Positions 15,245 through 28,292 of a DNA stretch of 64,000 bases are shown here, piece after piece (position 1 is the stretch's first letter; each line of letters starts with the position of its first letter). A program made the position numbers and the translations under genes. The notes under the pieces were generated by a model that saw only the letters and a program-made list of their open reading frames with translations, was not told where the DNA came from and did no database searches. Location of the stretch: positions 934,001 to 998,000 of the forward strand of contig NZ_JAIZBG010000001.1 in assembly GCF_022267325.1 (NCBI RefSeq), in the 5' to 3' direction. This DNA is from Leptospira sanjuanensis (lineage in GTDB: Bacteria; Spirochaetota; Leptospiria; Leptospirales; Leptospiraceae).

Positions 15245-17389
15245 TTGAAAAAACTCTTCCAATCCGATTCAGTCTTCTCCTTCAAGGAATCGAATCCAGT
15301 GATCCAAAAAATATACAATCTTTCCCTTATCAAAAAACTGATTCTTGTTATTCTTCCAACCCTTGTTCCGCTCTTGCTTGCGAGCTTTTTCTTCTTAAAG
15401 GAGTTTATGGACAAAAGCGAATTTACCAGAAGGGAAGTGGGGGGAATCGATTTCTTCTTCGGGGCGATCGAACTCTATTCCAAATTCGTGGATCGCAGAA
15501 AGGATTTTTATTATGTGATGAAAGGAAAGTCTTCCGTCGATGCTCTGAAGAAAAGCAATCAGGCCGTGGAAGACTCTCTTACCAAACTCGAGGAATTGGA
15601 AAAGGAGATCGGATTTATGAAACGTTCTCCCGAATATCTGGCTTCCATGCGAAAAGAATGGAAAATCCTTCCGAAACTGCCCGATTCTTCACTGACGATC
15701 GAAGGAGTGATTCAGGCCCACGACCCGTTCTTTAAACTTCTGATGGAGTATCAGGATTACGTGGCTCAGGATTCGAATCTGATCCTCGATTCCTATCCCG
15801 AAACGTTCTACGTTCTTTCCGTAAATATATTATATATTCCGAATATAATCAGCGACTTGGCGTTGATTCGGGGAACCGGATATCAGCTTTTGGAAAATGA
15901 AAATCCGAATTTTCTTTCCAAGGAAGCGATTCAAATTTTCAATAAGATTCATCATATCGAAAGCAATCAAAAAGAAGTCACGGCGTTGCTCGAGCGATCG
16001 GTCGGGCAGAACGGAGTGATCAAGGAAAAATTCGAAGAACGAATCCGCAATCTCGACAAGCTCGTAAAGGAAAACTTGGATCGATGCAAAAAGACTTTTT
16101 CCGGTCAATCTCCCGAAACCGCGGACGTGTTTTTAAAACGAATGCTCGTATTTGTCGACGAATACAAGGTTCTGGAAAGGGATCTTCTTTCGACGACTCA
16201 GGTTCTTTTGGAAGAAAGATTGAGGGCCGATCGTTTACGGATCGTAGCCGCGATTTCCGGTCTTTTGATTCTTCTGCTCGTGACGACTTTGTTCTGTTTC
16301 GTTGTTATACGTTCTATCATCGATCCCGTTCATAAGATCACTCTCGGATTAAAACAAGCTATGGGAGAAAGGGATCTAACGCTGCGAATCGACGCGGTAT
16401 ACGACAACGAGATCGGTGAAATCACAGTGACCGCGAACGAATTCCTGCGCTATCTTTCCGAGTTGTTTCAAACGCTTTCGAGGATGGCGCGCAATTCCAA
16501 TCAAATCGTAAACCAGCTAACGGAGTCCATACGAAGCCTCAATCAATCGGCGCAGTCACAAGCCGCGGGAACCGAACAATCCTCCGCCGCTCTCGAAGAG
16601 ATTGCGGCTTCTTTACAGAACGTTCTTCAATCCGTGGAGGGAGAGGCGCGGGACGCGCAGGATTTAAAGATTCGGTCGGGTGAGCTTAAAAACTCCATGG
16701 GACTCGCGGGTGAAAAACTCGTCAGCCTCAGCGATTCCGTTCGTCGAACCGCTACGGCCGCCGTGGAAGGAAAGGAAACGATTCTTCAGGCTACCAAAGC
16801 CATCGACGAAATCCGCGAAATGGCAAAGCAGATCAATTCGATCACTACGTTGATTACGGGAATTTCCGATCAAACGAATCTGTTGTCGTTGAATGCCGCG
16901 ATCGAAGCCGCTCGCGCGGGAGAAGCGGGACGCGGATTTGCGGTCGTCGCGGAGGAAATTTCGAAACTTGCGGATCGTTCCGTTTCGAGCGTACGCGATA
17001 TCGAACGGCTCGTTTCGAACACGCACGAAGCGGTGGACAAAGGATCGAATAACGTCAATTTTGTGGTGACCTTTCTTTTGGATTTGATCGAAAACACGAA
17101 TCGATATCAGGAAGAAGTGGTCGGTCTCGTCAATAACGTCAAAGAAAACACGAATCGAGTCGATCAAATCACCGATACGATCGGAAAAGTTTCCGCGGAA
17201 TCCCTGCAGATCGAAACCGCAACAAAGGAGCAAAAACTTTCAACGGATCAGATCGCGGACACGATTCAATTGATCACCACGGAGTCGCAATCGATCGCGT
17301 CCAATTCGGATGAAGTGTCCAGAGTCGCGGAAAAGATTCAACACCAAGCCAACGAATTGGATTCCATTCTTTCCCAGTTCAAGTTTTGA
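15245..17389 (+). CDS. Methyl-accepting chemotaxis protein
   Basis: The protein has 714 residues and starts at TTG ([14 protein letters not shown]), with no better ATG nearby. A transmembrane helix lies at about 33-52 ([20 protein letters not shown]). A periplasmic sensor region of about 290 residues follows, rich in helices and lacking a recognised ligand motif. A second helix at about 338-360 is followed by a HAMP domain ([17 protein letters not shown]). The cytoplasmic signalling hairpin contains [20 protein letters not shown] and [18 protein letters not shown]. It should relay ligand binding to CheA-CheW. It converges on the Amt-receptor fusion gene with only 65 bases between stop codons. 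Confidence 0.93.
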   Translation: MKKLFQSDSVFSFKESNPVIQKIYNLSLIKKLILVILPTLVPLLLASFFFLKEFMDKSEFTRREVGGIDFFFGAIELYSKFVDRRKDFYYVMKGKSSVDALKKSNQAVEDSLTKLEELEKEIGFMKRSPEYLASMRKEWKILPKLPDSSLTIEGVIQAHDPFFKLLMEYQDYVAQDSNLILDSYPETFYVLSVNILYIPNIISDLALIRGTGYQLLENENPNFLSKEAIQIFNKIHHIESNQKEVTALLERSVGQNGVIKEKFEERIRNLDKLVKENLDRCKKTFSGQSPETADVFLKRMLVFVDEYKVLERDLLSTTQVLLEERLRADRLRIVAAISGLLILLLVTTLFCFVVIRSIIDPVHKITLGLKQAMGERDLTLRIDAVYDNEIGEITVTANEFLRYLSELFQTLSRMARNSNQIVNQLTESIRSLNQSAQSQAAGTEQSSAALEEIAASLQNVLQSVEGEARDAQDLKIRSGELKNSMGLAGEKLVSLSDSVRRTATAAVEGKETILQATKAIDEIREMAKQINSITTLITGISDQTNLLSLNAAIEAARAGEAGRGFAVVAEEISKLADRSVSSVRDIERLVSNTHEAVDKGSNNVNFVVTFLLDLIENTNRYQEEVVGLVNNVKENTNRVDQITDTIGKVSAESLQIETATKEQKLSTDQIADTIQLITTESQSIASNSDEVSRVAEKIQHQANELDSILSQFKF

Positions 17390-17454
17390 CGATTTTACTT
17401 TAAGGATGCGCGCAATTCCCAAAATGAATCGTGTCGTTCGAATCGGAATCGCGG

Positions 17455-19815
17455 TTAACCCGGGATCAAATCCTGGGATACGTCCTTTTCCACGCGAAAG
17501 TTTCGAACAAGAGAGTTGAGAATTCCCGCGAGTTGTTTTAGGAATTCTCCGGTGGCCGATAATTCTTCCGATTGCGCCGAAATTTCATGAAACGCTCCGT
17601 TGATGAACTCGACCGATTGATACAATCCCCCGATTTCCGAGGAGCGTTCCCCGATGTTCGACATGATGACTTCGCTCTGGGCCGCGATCGACGAATTGAG
17701 CCGATCCAGATCTCCGATCAGATCGGAATAACGGGAACTGCTTTCACGAATTGTAATATTCGTATGCGCTAATGTTCTGAATTCTTCCGTTAGATTTTTG
17801 AAAAAATCCACCGTGTTGCCGACCGTCGCCTTTCCCCTGAAAACTGCGGTTTGGATTTCTCCGAGGATCTCGCTGGCTTTTTTCGTGCTTTCCTGCGTTC
17901 CGGAGGCGAGTTTGTTGATCTCTTCGGCGACGACTCCGAATCCCTTTCCGGAAGTTCCCGATCGAGCCGCTTCGATCGATGCGTTGATCGAAAGCATTCC
18001 GAGTTTTGCGGAGATGTCGTTTAGAAGTTTGACAAGGCCTTCCACTTTTTTCGCCGAAGTTCCGATGTCGTTGATATCGGATTCGAGATGGTTGAGTTCC
18101 TTTCTGCTGAGATCGATCGTTTTGACCGAAGCTTCCGATCTTTCGGAACTCGCTTTCAAGTCGGCATCGAACTTTCTAAATCCGTAAACGAGTTCGTTTA
18201 ACAATTCCTTTGCGTTTTTCTCGATTTCCTTCTGTTCCGTCGCCGAGCTGGAGATTCTCTGAAAGGATTCGCGGAACGAATCGAAGATGGAGGTGACTTC
18301 CTCCAAACTCGCGGCTTGTTGCTGGATTCCATGGCTCATATGCCCCCAAGCGGTGGAAATTTCGGAAGCGGAATTCTCGAGTTCTCCCGATTTTTCCTTA
18401 ATCGTATAGATCATCTTTCCGAGATTGTTGAGATATTGGTTCATCAGGTACGCGATGGCTCCGGCTTCGGTTCCGGCATCCACATGGATTTTTTTCGTGA
18501 GGTCGCCTCCACCCTTGGATAAATCCTTGAGCGAATGGATGAGATCGATCCAGCTCGAGCCGGCTCCGTGTTCGGCTACGTTCAAACCTTTCTCTTCGTA
18601 TTCTTCCTTTACGCGGATTCCCATGGAGATTTTCAAGATCCAGAAAAGAATCAATCCGAGTCCGAAGGCCCAAACGGCGCAGGTAATCACCCCGATCAAC
18701 TGAGGGATCATTTGAATATTAGGGTTTTTTGATATAAGAGGAAGCAATAGGGTTCCTATGATTCCGCAAACTCCGTGAACGGGAAACGCACCGACCACGT
18801 CATCGAGACGGAACACTTTTTCCAAGATCCAAGAAGTCAATACCACGGAGCTTCCCGCGATTCCTCCGAGAAGAAGCGCGCCCGCAGGTGCAATTTCGTG
18901 ACAGCCCGCCGTGACGGCGACGAGTCCGCCGAGAACTCCGTTCATACAATCTTCCACGGACGCGATCTTATAAAAGAGCCAGGAAACGCTGATGGCGACG
19001 ATGCCTCCCGCACTTCCCGCAAGGCTTGTGTTGAGAATGATCAGAGGAACTTGTTCGGTAAACGAAAGCGCGCTTCCTCCGTTGAATCCGAACCAGCCGA
19101 ACCAAAGGATAAAAACCCCTAAAACGGAAAACGTGAGATTGTGTCCTTGGATTTTGCGCGGTGTTCCGTCTTCCTTAAACTTGTCCTTTCTCGCTCCGAG
19201 AAGGATGATTCCCGCCAAGGAGATCCAGCCGCCTAACGAGTGTACGACGGTAGAACCGGCAAAGTCCACGAAACCGGTTCGTGCGATCCATCCTCCGCCC
19301 CAGGTCCAATGGCCGAAAATCGGATAGATCGCGGCGGATACTACGATGGATACGACTAAATATGCAGAAAATTTAATGCGTTCGGCGACCGCACCGGAAA
19401 CGATCGTGGCTGCCGTTCCCATAAACGCGACTTGAAATAAAAAGAATGCGAATTCTTTTCCGGAAACGAAACCTTCCAGAAAAAATAGATTCGTTCCGAA
19501 ACGACCCTGCTCCGAAATCCCGAACATCAATCCGAAACCTACGCAGAAAAATACGACTGTTCCGACAATATAATCCATTAAGTTTTTGACGGCTACGTTG
19601 ATCGTGTTTTTAAGCCGGGAAAGTCCCGTTTCGAGCATCAGAAAGCCGGCCTGCATAAAGAAAACTAACGCGGCGCAGACGATAATCCAAAGCGGGTCCA
19701 CCGTTTTCGCGAGTTCCTGCGCGGGAGAATCTGCGAGCAGCGGCGTGTCGATTCCTAAAAAGAAAGTCAAGACGAGGCAAATCGTCCGGTAGTAATTTTT
19801 GAAAAGTTTTTTCAT
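17455..19815 (-). CDS. Ammonium transporter fused to a chemotaxis receptor signalling domain
   Basis: The protein has 786 residues. Residues 1-29 look like a signal peptide, and 40-400 form a complete Amt/MEP/Rh channel with the conserved features [27 protein letters not shown] and [12 protein letters not shown]. Both pore histidines (H192 and H347) and the Phe gate region ([15 protein letters not shown]) are present. Residues 420-470 resemble a HAMP linker ([13 protein letters not shown]). Residues 480-775 are a receptor signalling domain with hairpin tip [16 protein letters not shown] and [18 protein letters not shown]. The fusion predicts a receptor in which ammonium binding or passage drives chemotaxis. 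It could still conduct ammonium. The frame is continuous, so this is one protein and not two neighbours. Confidence 0.9.
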   Translation of the reverse strand: MKKLFKNYYRTICLVLTFFLGIDTPLLADSPAQELAKTVDPLWIIVCAALVFFMQAGFLMLETGLSRLKNTINVAVKNLMDYIVGTVVFFCVGFGLMFGISEQGRFGTNLFFLEGFVSGKEFAFFLFQVAFMGTAATIVSGAVAERIKFSAYLVVSIVVSAAIYPIFGHWTWGGGWIARTGFVDFAGSTVVHSLGGWISLAGIILLGARKDKFKEDGTPRKIQGHNLTFSVLGVFILWFGWFGFNGGSALSFTEQVPLIILNTSLAGSAGGIVAISVSWLFYKIASVEDCMNGVLGGLVAVTAGCHEIAPAGALLLGGIAGSSVVLTSWILEKVFRLDDVVGAFPVHGVCGIIGTLLLPLISKNPNIQMIPQLIGVITCAVWAFGLGLILFWILKISMGIRVKEEYEEKGLNVAEHGAGSSWIDLIHSLKDLSKGGGDLTKKIHVDAGTEAGAIAYLMNQYLNNLGKMIYTIKEKSGELENSASEISTAWGHMSHGIQQQAASLEEVTSIFDSFRESFQRISSSATEQKEIEKNAKELLNELVYGFRKFDADLKASSERSEASVKTIDLSRKELNHLESDINDIGTSAKKVEGLVKLLNDISAKLGMLSINASIEAARSGTSGKGFGVVAEEINKLASGTQESTKKASEILGEIQTAVFRGKATVGNTVDFFKNLTEEFRTLAHTNITIRESSSRYSDLIGDLDRLNSSIAAQSEVIMSNIGERSSEIGGLYQSVEFINGAFHEISAQSEELSATGEFLKQLAGILNSLVRNFRVEKDVSQDLIPG

Positions 19816-20124
19816 ATCGTTCTAACTCGATCGAGAAATTTCGAAATTCGAACGTCCCTGGTATTTGTATCGGCGATCGAAATCAACGTTGATTAGTATG
19901 GAAAGAATCCTTCAGGATTGAGGGATCAATGATTTATTATGAAACTGTAAAAAAATTTATTCTTTGCAAGTAAGGGAAAAAATAGTTTCGGTTTCTTTAT
20001 GCGTCGCTGTATCAATTCATAGTACAGCATAAAGGCGAATTATAAAAAGTAATTACTTGTTGAAAAATTCGTTCCTTGTTCGAAAGGAAACACACAAACA
20101 ATGTTTTTAAAATGGCAAAAGGGT
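19816..20124. other. Upstream region of the Amt-receptor gene
   Basis: No gene is seen in these 309 bases. A perfect 14-base palindrome AATCAACGTTGATT lies at 19881-19894, 66 bases upstream of the start codon, and could be an operator. A bulged hairpin with arms at 19995-20011 and TACAGCATAAAG at 20023-20034 may end transcription of the amidase operon, which arrives from the right. I found no sigma54-type promoter. Confidence 0.45.
19881..19894. promoter_or_regulatory. Perfect 14-base palindrome, candidate operator of the Amt-receptor gene
   Basis: AATCAACGTTGATT reads the same on both strands and is well placed upstream of the minus-strand gene starting at 19815. The half-site TTGATT could also serve as a -35 element. 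The regulator is unknown. Confidence 0.35.
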
Positions 20125-21482
20125 TTACGGCTGAAAAGAAGTGAATAAGAGAATCCAGTCGTTGCTCTGTCTTTCGAACCAGTTCTCTTCCGCATAAAAC
20201 GTTCCGCCGACTTGTTCGATCACTTCTTTCATATAGGGTTCGCCGGGATCAAAGTCTTTTCCGTCGAGATGAATCGAGCCGCCCCATTTCTTCTTCGCTT
20301 GCGTATGGGAGAATACGCCTCGTAACGATTCCACTCTTTCGTTGGTGAGAGGGATCTTGTATCTTTCGGACAATTCCTTAACCAAGCGCGCTACCGCCTT
20401 GGTTTGTTCGCGATTGGATAGGAGCATATCCGTGTCTTTCCCCACGATTTCCACTTGAAAACAATTCGCGTTCGTTCCTGTCGCCGCGGCGGCTGTGTCC
20501 AGAATGGAATCCAGAAGTTGATATATTTTGCCGTCCTGATCGGCGAGAAAGGTCGCGGATAGATTCCGTTTTTCTAATACTTCCAAAGTCCTTTGATAAT
20601 CGGGAATCGCGGTGTAATGAAGAACGATGCACTCGGGACGGATCGTGCCTCTATGATTGTAACGAAGTCTTTTTTCTTCGGGCGCTTTTCCGTCCGAAGT
20701 TTTTTCGATCGAGCTCAACTCGATCGACGGAGCGGGGGTGGTTCCTCTTCCGTGTGTGAATGTCTGTATGACTTTTTTACCGGAAGAATCCGTGAACTTC
20801 TCTTTTCGTAAAACCCAACCCGAAATAAATCGATCCTTCCAATCCGTTTCAGGAAAGAATTTTCCCTGCGTTTTTGCGAGAAGCGCGGACAAAACCTTTT
20901 CGCTGCCGCATTCTCCCGTATCCAAAAATCTGCCGAACTTCTTTTTGCTTTGCGTATGGGTGAAGATCCCTTTGCCCGAAGCGATGTCGTGGTTGTTTAG
21001 AGGAATGGAATATTCTTTCGCTAAACCTCCGATCAATTCGGATAACGCGCTCAGTTGGGATTCGTTTTTCAGGATTGTGTCGTTTGCACCTTCCCAAGAA
21101 ACGTGGATCGTCGTTTCGTCCATACCCGGCGCGGCTCTGTAAAGAATTTTGGAAGGATCCTCCACTCCGTAGACGCTTCCGTTTTCCAGGACGAGAAAGT
21201 GGACCATCCATCCGGAGCTTTTGCTTTTTTCCAAATATTCTTCCGCTTTAAGTCCGTTGGTGTGATGGAGAAGAATCGATTTTACCCGGAAGGACCAGCG
21301 TCTTTTGCCGATCGTCTCCAAGGATTCTTTGCTTAGGCCCAAAGTGAAAAGCGGAAGAATTTTGCTCGGCTGGGGTTGTGCCGCTAAAACTTCCGGCTGT
21401 GTCGTCCGTGTCTGTTGTATTGCGGGCGAGGCACACTGAAAAACGAATATTAAAAATAAGAACGGAGTAAGGACTGAGATTT

Positions 21483-21486
<4 letters not shown>
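20125..21486 (-). CDS. Lipoprotein with two N-acetylmuramoyl-L-alanine amidase domains
   Basis: The protein has 453 residues and begins [18 protein letters not shown], a lipoprotein signal with cysteine at 18. Two homologous amidase_2/PGRP-type domains follow. The first (about 70-215) has LLHHTNG and [20 protein letters not shown]. The second (about 285-440) has VLHYTAI and [12 protein letters not shown] followed by DFDPG. These supply His, His and Cys/Asp zinc ligands, so both copies may be active. Such enzymes cut between the glycan and the stem peptide of peptidoglycan. The protein is likely periplasmic and membrane-anchored. It overlaps the upstream coiled-coil gene by 4 bases and forms an operon with it. 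Confidence 0.8.
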
Positions 21487-22073
<587 letters not shown>

Positions 22074-22183
22074 TCGATTTCATGACAGATTCTCCGGCGC
22101 CGATTGTCAAGGAACCTTCTTTCGCAAAGAAAACGTTCTCGGGAATTTAAGAACGTCCCCCGGCCGATCCGATATAAAAAGGG

Positions 22184-22348
22184 ATGGAAGAACCCACTCC
22201 CAAACCTCTTTCCGGTTCCGGCAAGGTCGTAAATTTCGGACTTTATAAGATCAAAAAAGCCCTGCGTGAAGAAGGCTTCGAGGTCGTGGAAAAACCGGAC
22301 GGGAAAATCTCCCTGGTGATCCGGGTCGGCAAAGAAAGGCAACGTTAG
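22184..22348 (+). CDS. Small conserved-looking protein of 54 residues
   Basis: A short frame runs from ATG 22184 to TAG 22346-22348 and encodes MEEPTPKPLSGSGKVVNFG followed by LYKIKKALREEGFEVVEKPDGKISLVIRVGKERQR. The composition (charged, alternating strand and helix) looks like a real small domain and the codon choice resembles neighbouring genes. There is no clear ribosome site, but TATAAA at 22173-22178 lies just upstream. The last four bases overlap the end of the convergent coiled-coil gene. Function unknown. Confidence 0.5.
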   Translation: MEEPTPKPLSGSGKVVNFGLYKIKKALREEGFEVVEKPDGKISLVIRVGKERQR

Positions 22349-22983
22349 AAAATTTTCGCAACGGCTAATAGAAAGCTTCCAATTCCAAGCATCCCCGCTA
22401 AAAGCCAACGAGTTTGAATCGCGATCGTTTTATGAAGATCGGCGATATCACCTTTCATTTCGGCTTTAAAAGAACTGATTTCTAAACGGATTTGATTCAT
22501 TTCGATTTTTGTTTCGAAACGGTGATCATTGAGGTTGCTTCTTATTTCGTCTTTGAACTCGCCTATCTCGGTTCGGACCGCCTCTTTGAACGCGTTGAAT
22601 TCAATTCGGACCGCTTCTTTGAACTCGCTTATCTCGGTTCGCACCGTTTCTTTGAACCGATCCAATTCGGCTCTCATGTTAAAACGGAATTGGTAATTGG
22701 ATTCATTGACCTCTCTTCGAAAGTCGGCCAATTCTTCCTTAAACTCATTTTTCCAGAGAGCAAGTTCGTTCTTCAAGGAAAGGTGATCCTCTTTGAGTTT
22801 TCCTTCGAATCGATCGGATGCATTCGTCAGCATGTTACCTCGGAATTTTGTTAGAGTAGAATTCAGAAACGTTACGAATTGATCGGTGCCGTCGGCTCCC
22901 AGGATCTCTTCCAACTTAGCCGGAATCGTATGAACCCAGAGCACGTCAAAATTTTCGTTCTCATCTTTGTAGTTAGCAAGCAT
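22345..22983 (-). CDS. Coiled-coil protein with C-terminal membrane helix
   Basis: The protein has 212 residues. The N-terminal 60 residues (LWVHTIPAKLEEILGADGTDQF) are followed by about 120 residues of uninterrupted helix and a C-terminal membrane segment (LLAGMLGIGSFLLAVAKIF). The helix contains hendecad repeats such as FKEAVRTEISE, encoded by 33-base DNA repeats. It resembles a coiled-coil family seen in multiple copies in Leptospira genomes and, in layout, the mitochondrial CCDC90 family. This is recognition by pattern, not a search. The role is unknown. It is probably anchored by its C-terminus with the coiled coil in the cytoplasm. Confidence 0.7.
   Translation of the reverse strand: MLANYKDENENFDVLWVHTIPAKLEEILGADGTDQFVTFLNSTLTKFRGNMLTNASDRFEGKLKEDHLSLKNELALWKNEFKEELADFRREVNESNYQFRFNMRAELDRFKETVRTEISEFKEAVRIEFNAFKEAVRTEIGEFKDEIRSNLNDHRFETKIEMNQIRLEISSFKAEMKGDIADLHKTIAIQTRWLLAGMLGIGSFLLAVAKIF
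22555..22653. repeat. Three tandem 33-base repeats inside the coiled-coil gene
   Basis: Units at 22555-22587, 22588-22620 and 22621-22653 are 33 bases each, starting GAACTCGCCTATCTCGG, GAACGCGTTGAATTCAA and GAACTCGCTTATCTCGG and ending CTCTTT, TTCTTT and TTCTTT. Each encodes one 11-residue turn of the coiled coil, so copy number can change without shifting the frame. Confidence 0.75.
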
Positions 22984-23151
22984 TTTTTTGTCCTCCGTCG
23001 GAATCGGTTCTTGGAGGAGGTTGCTCAGGATGATTCTTTGAATGAAAAATTTACAGCGTTTCCCAAAACCTTATTTTTTATTCAAAAGATTCTAATTTAG
23101 AAAATTCTTAAATAGTTTTAAAAACAAAGAATCGTTATTCGAAAATCGATT

Positions 23152-24463
<1,312 letters not shown>

Positions 24464-24880
24464 ATGTCAGCCAGACGCACATCCAGAGAGATCGCCGTCA
24501 TGGCGCTTTACCAATTGGAACTAACCGGGCCTCCGCTCAAAGAGGTTCTCAAGTTCAAATGGTATGATAAAAAAACGGAACAAGAAGAAAGGGATTTCGC
24601 CGTTTCGATCGTAAATGGGGTTGTGAAAAATCAGGAACAGATCGATACTCTGATCAAGAAGTACTCCAAAAATTGGGACTTTTCCAGAATCAGCGTCGTG
24701 AACAAAGCGATTCTACGTTTGTCCGTGTACGCGTTGTTGCATACCTGGGAAGTTCCGAAGAACGTTACGATCGACGAGGCTGTCGAGCTTACGAAGGAAT
24801 TCGAAAGCGAAGAATCTGCCCGTTTCGTAAACGGAGTCTTAGACGCGATTCTCAAAAACGAAATCAAATCCGATGGATAA
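24464..24880 (+). CDS. nusB: Transcription antitermination factor NusB
   Basis: The protein has 138 residues and starts [21 protein letters not shown], the typical N-terminal arginine-rich motif, and ends with [27 protein letters not shown], the strongly conserved C-terminal signature. With NusE (S10) it binds boxA RNA to prevent early termination in rRNA operons. The start codon abuts the ribH stop codon, and the end overlaps the next gene by 8 bases, which supports one transcript. Confidence 0.96.
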   Translation: MSARRTSREIAVMALYQLELTGPPLKEVLKFKWYDKKTEQEERDFAVSIVNGVVKNQEQIDTLIKKYSKNWDFSRISVVNKAILRLSVYALLHTWEVPKNVTIDEAVELTKEFESEESARFVNGVLDAILKNEIKSDG

Positions 24881-26939
24881 AGAAATCCGAAAAAACAGGC
24901 TGTTCTTGGAGGGAATAGAGGAGAAGGAACTCTATTTCCCGGAAGACAGAGAACCTGTTCGGATCCGCAGATCGTATAATAAACTTCTAATATTCTGGAT
25001 TTTGATGGGAGTTCTCGTGTTGGGAGGACTCGGTTTTGCCGTTTACTATCAATTCTTCCGCGCTAAATCCCCCGAATCCGAATTTGCAGGCGCGTTCAAT
25101 AAGGACCTCGTTCAGAATAAATCGGACATCAACCGTCTTTTGGAAAGACCGTATCTTCCGGACGGAAACGCGAACCCGCAATTGACAAAGTGCATCAATC
25201 TTTATAAGGAACGATTCACAAGACAAGCGTTCGACTATTGCAACGAGTTTTTGGATTCCACCGGAACGCAGGAGGAGAAGTCGATCGCATTGACGGTGTT
25301 AGGCGTCATTCACGACGAAAGCGGGCGTTATCCGCAGGCGATCGAGCGGCTTCAAAAAGCGGTCCAATACGATCCTAAGAATTTTTACGCATACTACAAC
25401 CTGACCCTCGCTTACAAACACGCCGGAAGATTTGCGGACGCGAGAATGGCCGCGCTCAAAGCGAAAGAAATCGCTCCGAACGATCCGAGGGTTTCTCTTC
25501 TTGCGGGGAACTTGTTCAACGAGTTGAACGATCCCGATGCTGCGATCGACGCGTATAAGGAAGGTTTGTCCGCCGCGCCCGAAGACATGTATCTGACTTA
25601 CAATCTCGCGGTCAGTTATTTTAAAAAAGGGGAGATTCCGCAAGCCGAGGAGGAATTTAAGAAAGTCGTATTAAAATCACCTTCGGGAAGACTCGCGGCC
25701 TTATCACATTCTTATCTGGGAAACATCGCGTATAACAAACAGGATTATCGAGCCGCGGAATATCATTTCCGTCAGGCGAGCAATCTTTCTCCGAACGAAG
25801 CGAAGTATCTCTATAACCTTGCGGTCGTTCTGCAAAAAAACGGAAACAAGGAAGAGGCGCTGAAATATCTCGAACTTGCGAGAGACGCGGGCGCGAACGA
25901 TCCGGAGATTTATCGACTGATCGCGGAAGGATTCTCCAATTTGAATCAGGGAGAGATGTCCATTTCCGCGCTTCAGAAAAGTTTAAAATACAATCCGACC
26001 GATATCGATTCCCTTTTTCAACTCGCGGAAGCGTATTACAACAAAGGCGATCTTTTATCCGCGGAAGAAACGTATCGAAGAATCGTTTCCTCGACTCCGG
26101 GTGATAGTTTTACCGAAACGGCGCTCATCAACTTAGGAGTCGTGTTGGATCAGATGGAACGGTATTCCGAAGCGATCAGCGCGCTGAATCGAGTCGTCGA
26201 ACTCAATCCGAAAAACGCGAAAGCCTATCATACATTAGGACTTGTTTATAAACATTCCGGGAACGGAACTCTTGCGATCGAAAACTGGAGAAAGTCGACT
26301 GCGATCGAACCCGAAAACGTGCAGAGCCGCGAAGCCCTCGGCGATTATCTTCTCGAGAATAAATTCTTCCGCGAGGCGGTGGAGGAATATACGGGGGTCG
26401 TGAAACACAAGAACGACGCCTACAAGGTATATCTCAAGATGGCCGAAGCCTACATGGGAATGCAGGACGATTCCAACGCGGAAAAGATTCTTTTGAAAGT
26501 GCTGAACACTTCGAGAGACGGGGCCGATCTGAAGAACGCCCACAAAAAACTCGCTTTGTTATACAACAAATCCAAGGATCCCGATTTGAAAAACCGCGCC
26601 AAGGACGAAGCCTTCCGTTCGGCGCACATGGACCCGAACGACATGGAAGGCCGTTTGGTGCTTGCAAAAATTCTAATAGACTCCAATTCGATTTTGGATC
26701 GCGAAAAGGCGATCGACGAATTGACGGCGATCGTGCGTTCGGACGTAAGACCGAAAACCGCAGCGACGGCGTACAACTATCTCGGAATCTGTTATTATAA
26801 AAACGGGGAATTTAAACGTGCGGTTCGCGCGTTTCAAAGCTCGATCGACTTGGATCCTTCGTTGTCCGAGGCTTACGAAAACAAACGGGCCGCATCCGCC
26901 GCTCTGGAAGAATCCACACGCAGAGAGGGATTCTTCTGA
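24873..26939 (+). CDS. Membrane-anchored tetratricopeptide repeat protein
   Basis: The protein has 688 residues. The first 45 are cytoplasmic and charged, one membrane helix follows (about 44-66, [21 protein letters not shown]), and the rest consists of about 14 tandem TPR units (for example [20 protein letters not shown] and [20 protein letters not shown]). No catalytic domain is seen. Such proteins act as extracytoplasmic scaffolds in envelope or outer-membrane assembly. It overlaps nusB by 8 bases at its start and the HEAT-repeat gene by 4 bases at its end, so all are likely cotranscribed. Confidence 0.88.
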   Translation: MDKEIRKNRLFLEGIEEKELYFPEDREPVRIRRSYNKLLIFWILMGVLVLGGLGFAVYYQFFRAKSPESEFAGAFNKDLVQNKSDINRLLERPYLPDGNANPQLTKCINLYKERFTRQAFDYCNEFLDSTGTQEEKSIALTVLGVIHDESGRYPQAIERLQKAVQYDPKNFYAYYNLTLAYKHAGRFADARMAALKAKEIAPNDPRVSLLAGNLFNELNDPDAAIDAYKEGLSAAPEDMYLTYNLAVSYFKKGEIPQAEEEFKKVVLKSPSGRLAALSHSYLGNIAYNKQDYRAAEYHFRQASNLSPNEAKYLYNLAVVLQKNGNKEEALKYLELARDAGANDPEIYRLIAEGFSNLNQGEMSISALQKSLKYNPTDIDSLFQLAEAYYNKGDLLSAEETYRRIVSSTPGDSFTETALINLGVVLDQMERYSEAISALNRVVELNPKNAKAYHTLGLVYKHSGNGTLAIENWRKSTAIEPENVQSREALGDYLLENKFFREAVEEYTGVVKHKNDAYKVYLKMAEAYMGMQDDSNAEKILLKVLNTSRDGADLKNAHKKLALLYNKSKDPDLKNRAKDEAFRSAHMDPNDMEGRLVLAKILIDSNSILDREKAIDELTAIVRSDVRPKTAATAYNYLGICYYKNGEFKRAVRAFQSSIDLDPSLSEAYENKRAASAALEESTRREGFF

Positions 26940-28270
26940 AACTTTTTTCCGTAAGCGTTTTACTCGTATTTTTTCTCCTTTTCCCGATTTCCGCGGCCGA
27001 AACTCCCAAAGACGAATTTAAGGAAAAAGTTTTAAACGCATCCAAGTCGCAAGCACAGGCGATCGGAGAGATTCGGGTAAAAAATCGAAACGATCTCGTT
27101 AAAGAATTACCCGCAATCTTTCAAAACGAGGATGAAAAGGTTCAACTCGCGATTCTTCGATTGTTCGGAGAATACGAGGATCTTGATGCGATCGCGCCGA
27201 ACTGGACCGCGGCGCTCGACACCGTCTTTCAGAAGTCTACGAACGATAACCTGAAAAAGGAAATTCTTCTTTTAGCGGAAAAGAAAAAAGAGAAACGGCT
27301 GATTTATTCGGTGATCGCCGCGTTCAGCGATCCGTCCACGCAAGTTCGAATGTTGAGTTATCGTCTGATGCATCTTCTTAAGGACGATCGGGCGCTTCCG
27401 ATTCTTTTGGACATGTCCCTTTCCAAAGATCCGGTTCAGAGGATGTATTTTTTGGAAGCTTCTTTGATCATCAAGGACGAACGGATTCAAAATCAGATTC
27501 ATAAACTCGCAAACGACGAAAGCCCCGGCGTTCGTAAAAAATATCTGATCGCGATCAACCGACTCGGGATGACAGAAAAATTCTCCCAGTTTCAAAAATC
27601 CGCGACGAGCGATCCCGACGACGACGTAAGGCTGGTCGCGCTGGAAATTCTCAAAAATAAAAAAAACCGCCAGAATATTTCCTTATTTTACAAGGGCCTT
27701 ACCGATCCCAATCCCGATATACGAAGAATTTCTCTCGAAGCCTTGTTGATCTTTCAGGACAAACAGGGTGCGAAAGCGATCTCCGAACAGCTCGCCAAAG
27801 AAGACACGCTTTTTCTCAAAGCGAGAATGATCGATCTTCTTTTGGATCTCGGAAGCAACGGAGGAGGTCAGGGGATTCTTGCGGTTTTGACGAACGGCGA
27901 AGAAACCGAACTGAGAACGAAGGCCGCGTTTGCGGTCGGAAAGCTCGGAGCGAATACGAGCGCGGTCGAGCTCACCAAAATTCTTTCCGATGAAAAGGAG
28001 AATATGGTCAAATGGCAGTTGATTCATTCCTTGGGCGAACTGAAGGATAAGAACGCCGTGCCTGCGTTACTCGTGCTTGCCCGTAATTCCCGTGAAAAGT
28101 TGAACCTGAGAATCGAAGCCGTCATCACGATTCGGATGATCAACGATCCGGACAGCCTTCCTTCCATCTTTGAAGCTTACGTTTCCGAAAACGATAAAAC
28201 TCTGCGCAACGAATTGGAAAATACGATGCGAGAGATTTTGAATCTGAAGTTTCCTCCGAAACTTCCATAA
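26936..28270 (+). CDS. Secreted HEAT-repeat protein with probable CTG start codon
   Basis: The frame is open from 26936, where CTG overlaps the TGA of the TPR gene (CTGA) and is preceded 5 bases upstream by GAGGGA. Starting there, the product begins [21 protein letters not shown], a textbook signal peptide. The first in-frame TTG that could replace it (27161) would cut off the signal peptide and 75 residues. No ATG or GTG lies between. The mature part (444 residues in total) consists of HEAT-type helical repeats ([33 protein letters not shown]). It probably acts as a periplasmic protein-interaction scaffold together with the coupled TPR protein. Confidence 0.8.
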   Translation: MKLFSVSVLLVFFLLFPISAAETPKDEFKEKVLNASKSQAQAIGEIRVKNRNDLVKELPAIFQNEDEKVQLAILRLFGEYEDLDAIAPNWTAALDTVFQKSTNDNLKKEILLLAEKKKEKRLIYSVIAAFSDPSTQVRMLSYRLMHLLKDDRALPILLDMSLSKDPVQRMYFLEASLIIKDERIQNQIHKLANDESPGVRKKYLIAINRLGMTEKFSQFQKSATSDPDDDVRLVALEILKNKKNRQNISLFYKGLTDPNPDIRRISLEALLIFQDKQGAKAISEQLAKEDTLFLKARMIDLLLDLGSNGGGQGILAVLTNGEETELRTKAAFAVGKLGANTSAVELTKILSDEKENMVKWQLIHSLGELKDKNAVPALLVLARNSREKLNLRIEAVITIRMINDPDSLPSIFEAYVSENDKTLRNELENTMREILNLKFPPKLP

Positions 28271-28292
28271 GAATATTCGAATATTTTAATGG

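Noticed and set aside
17459..17477. Hairpin CCCGGGA / TCCTGGG at the end of the Amt-receptor gene, considered as a terminator
   Set aside because: It lies inside the coding end of the gene, has a mismatch and has no T-tract.
19816..20124. Sigma54 promoter for the Amt-receptor gene
   Set aside because: No GG-N10-GC pattern of the TGGCAC-N5-TTGC type was found on the minus strand.
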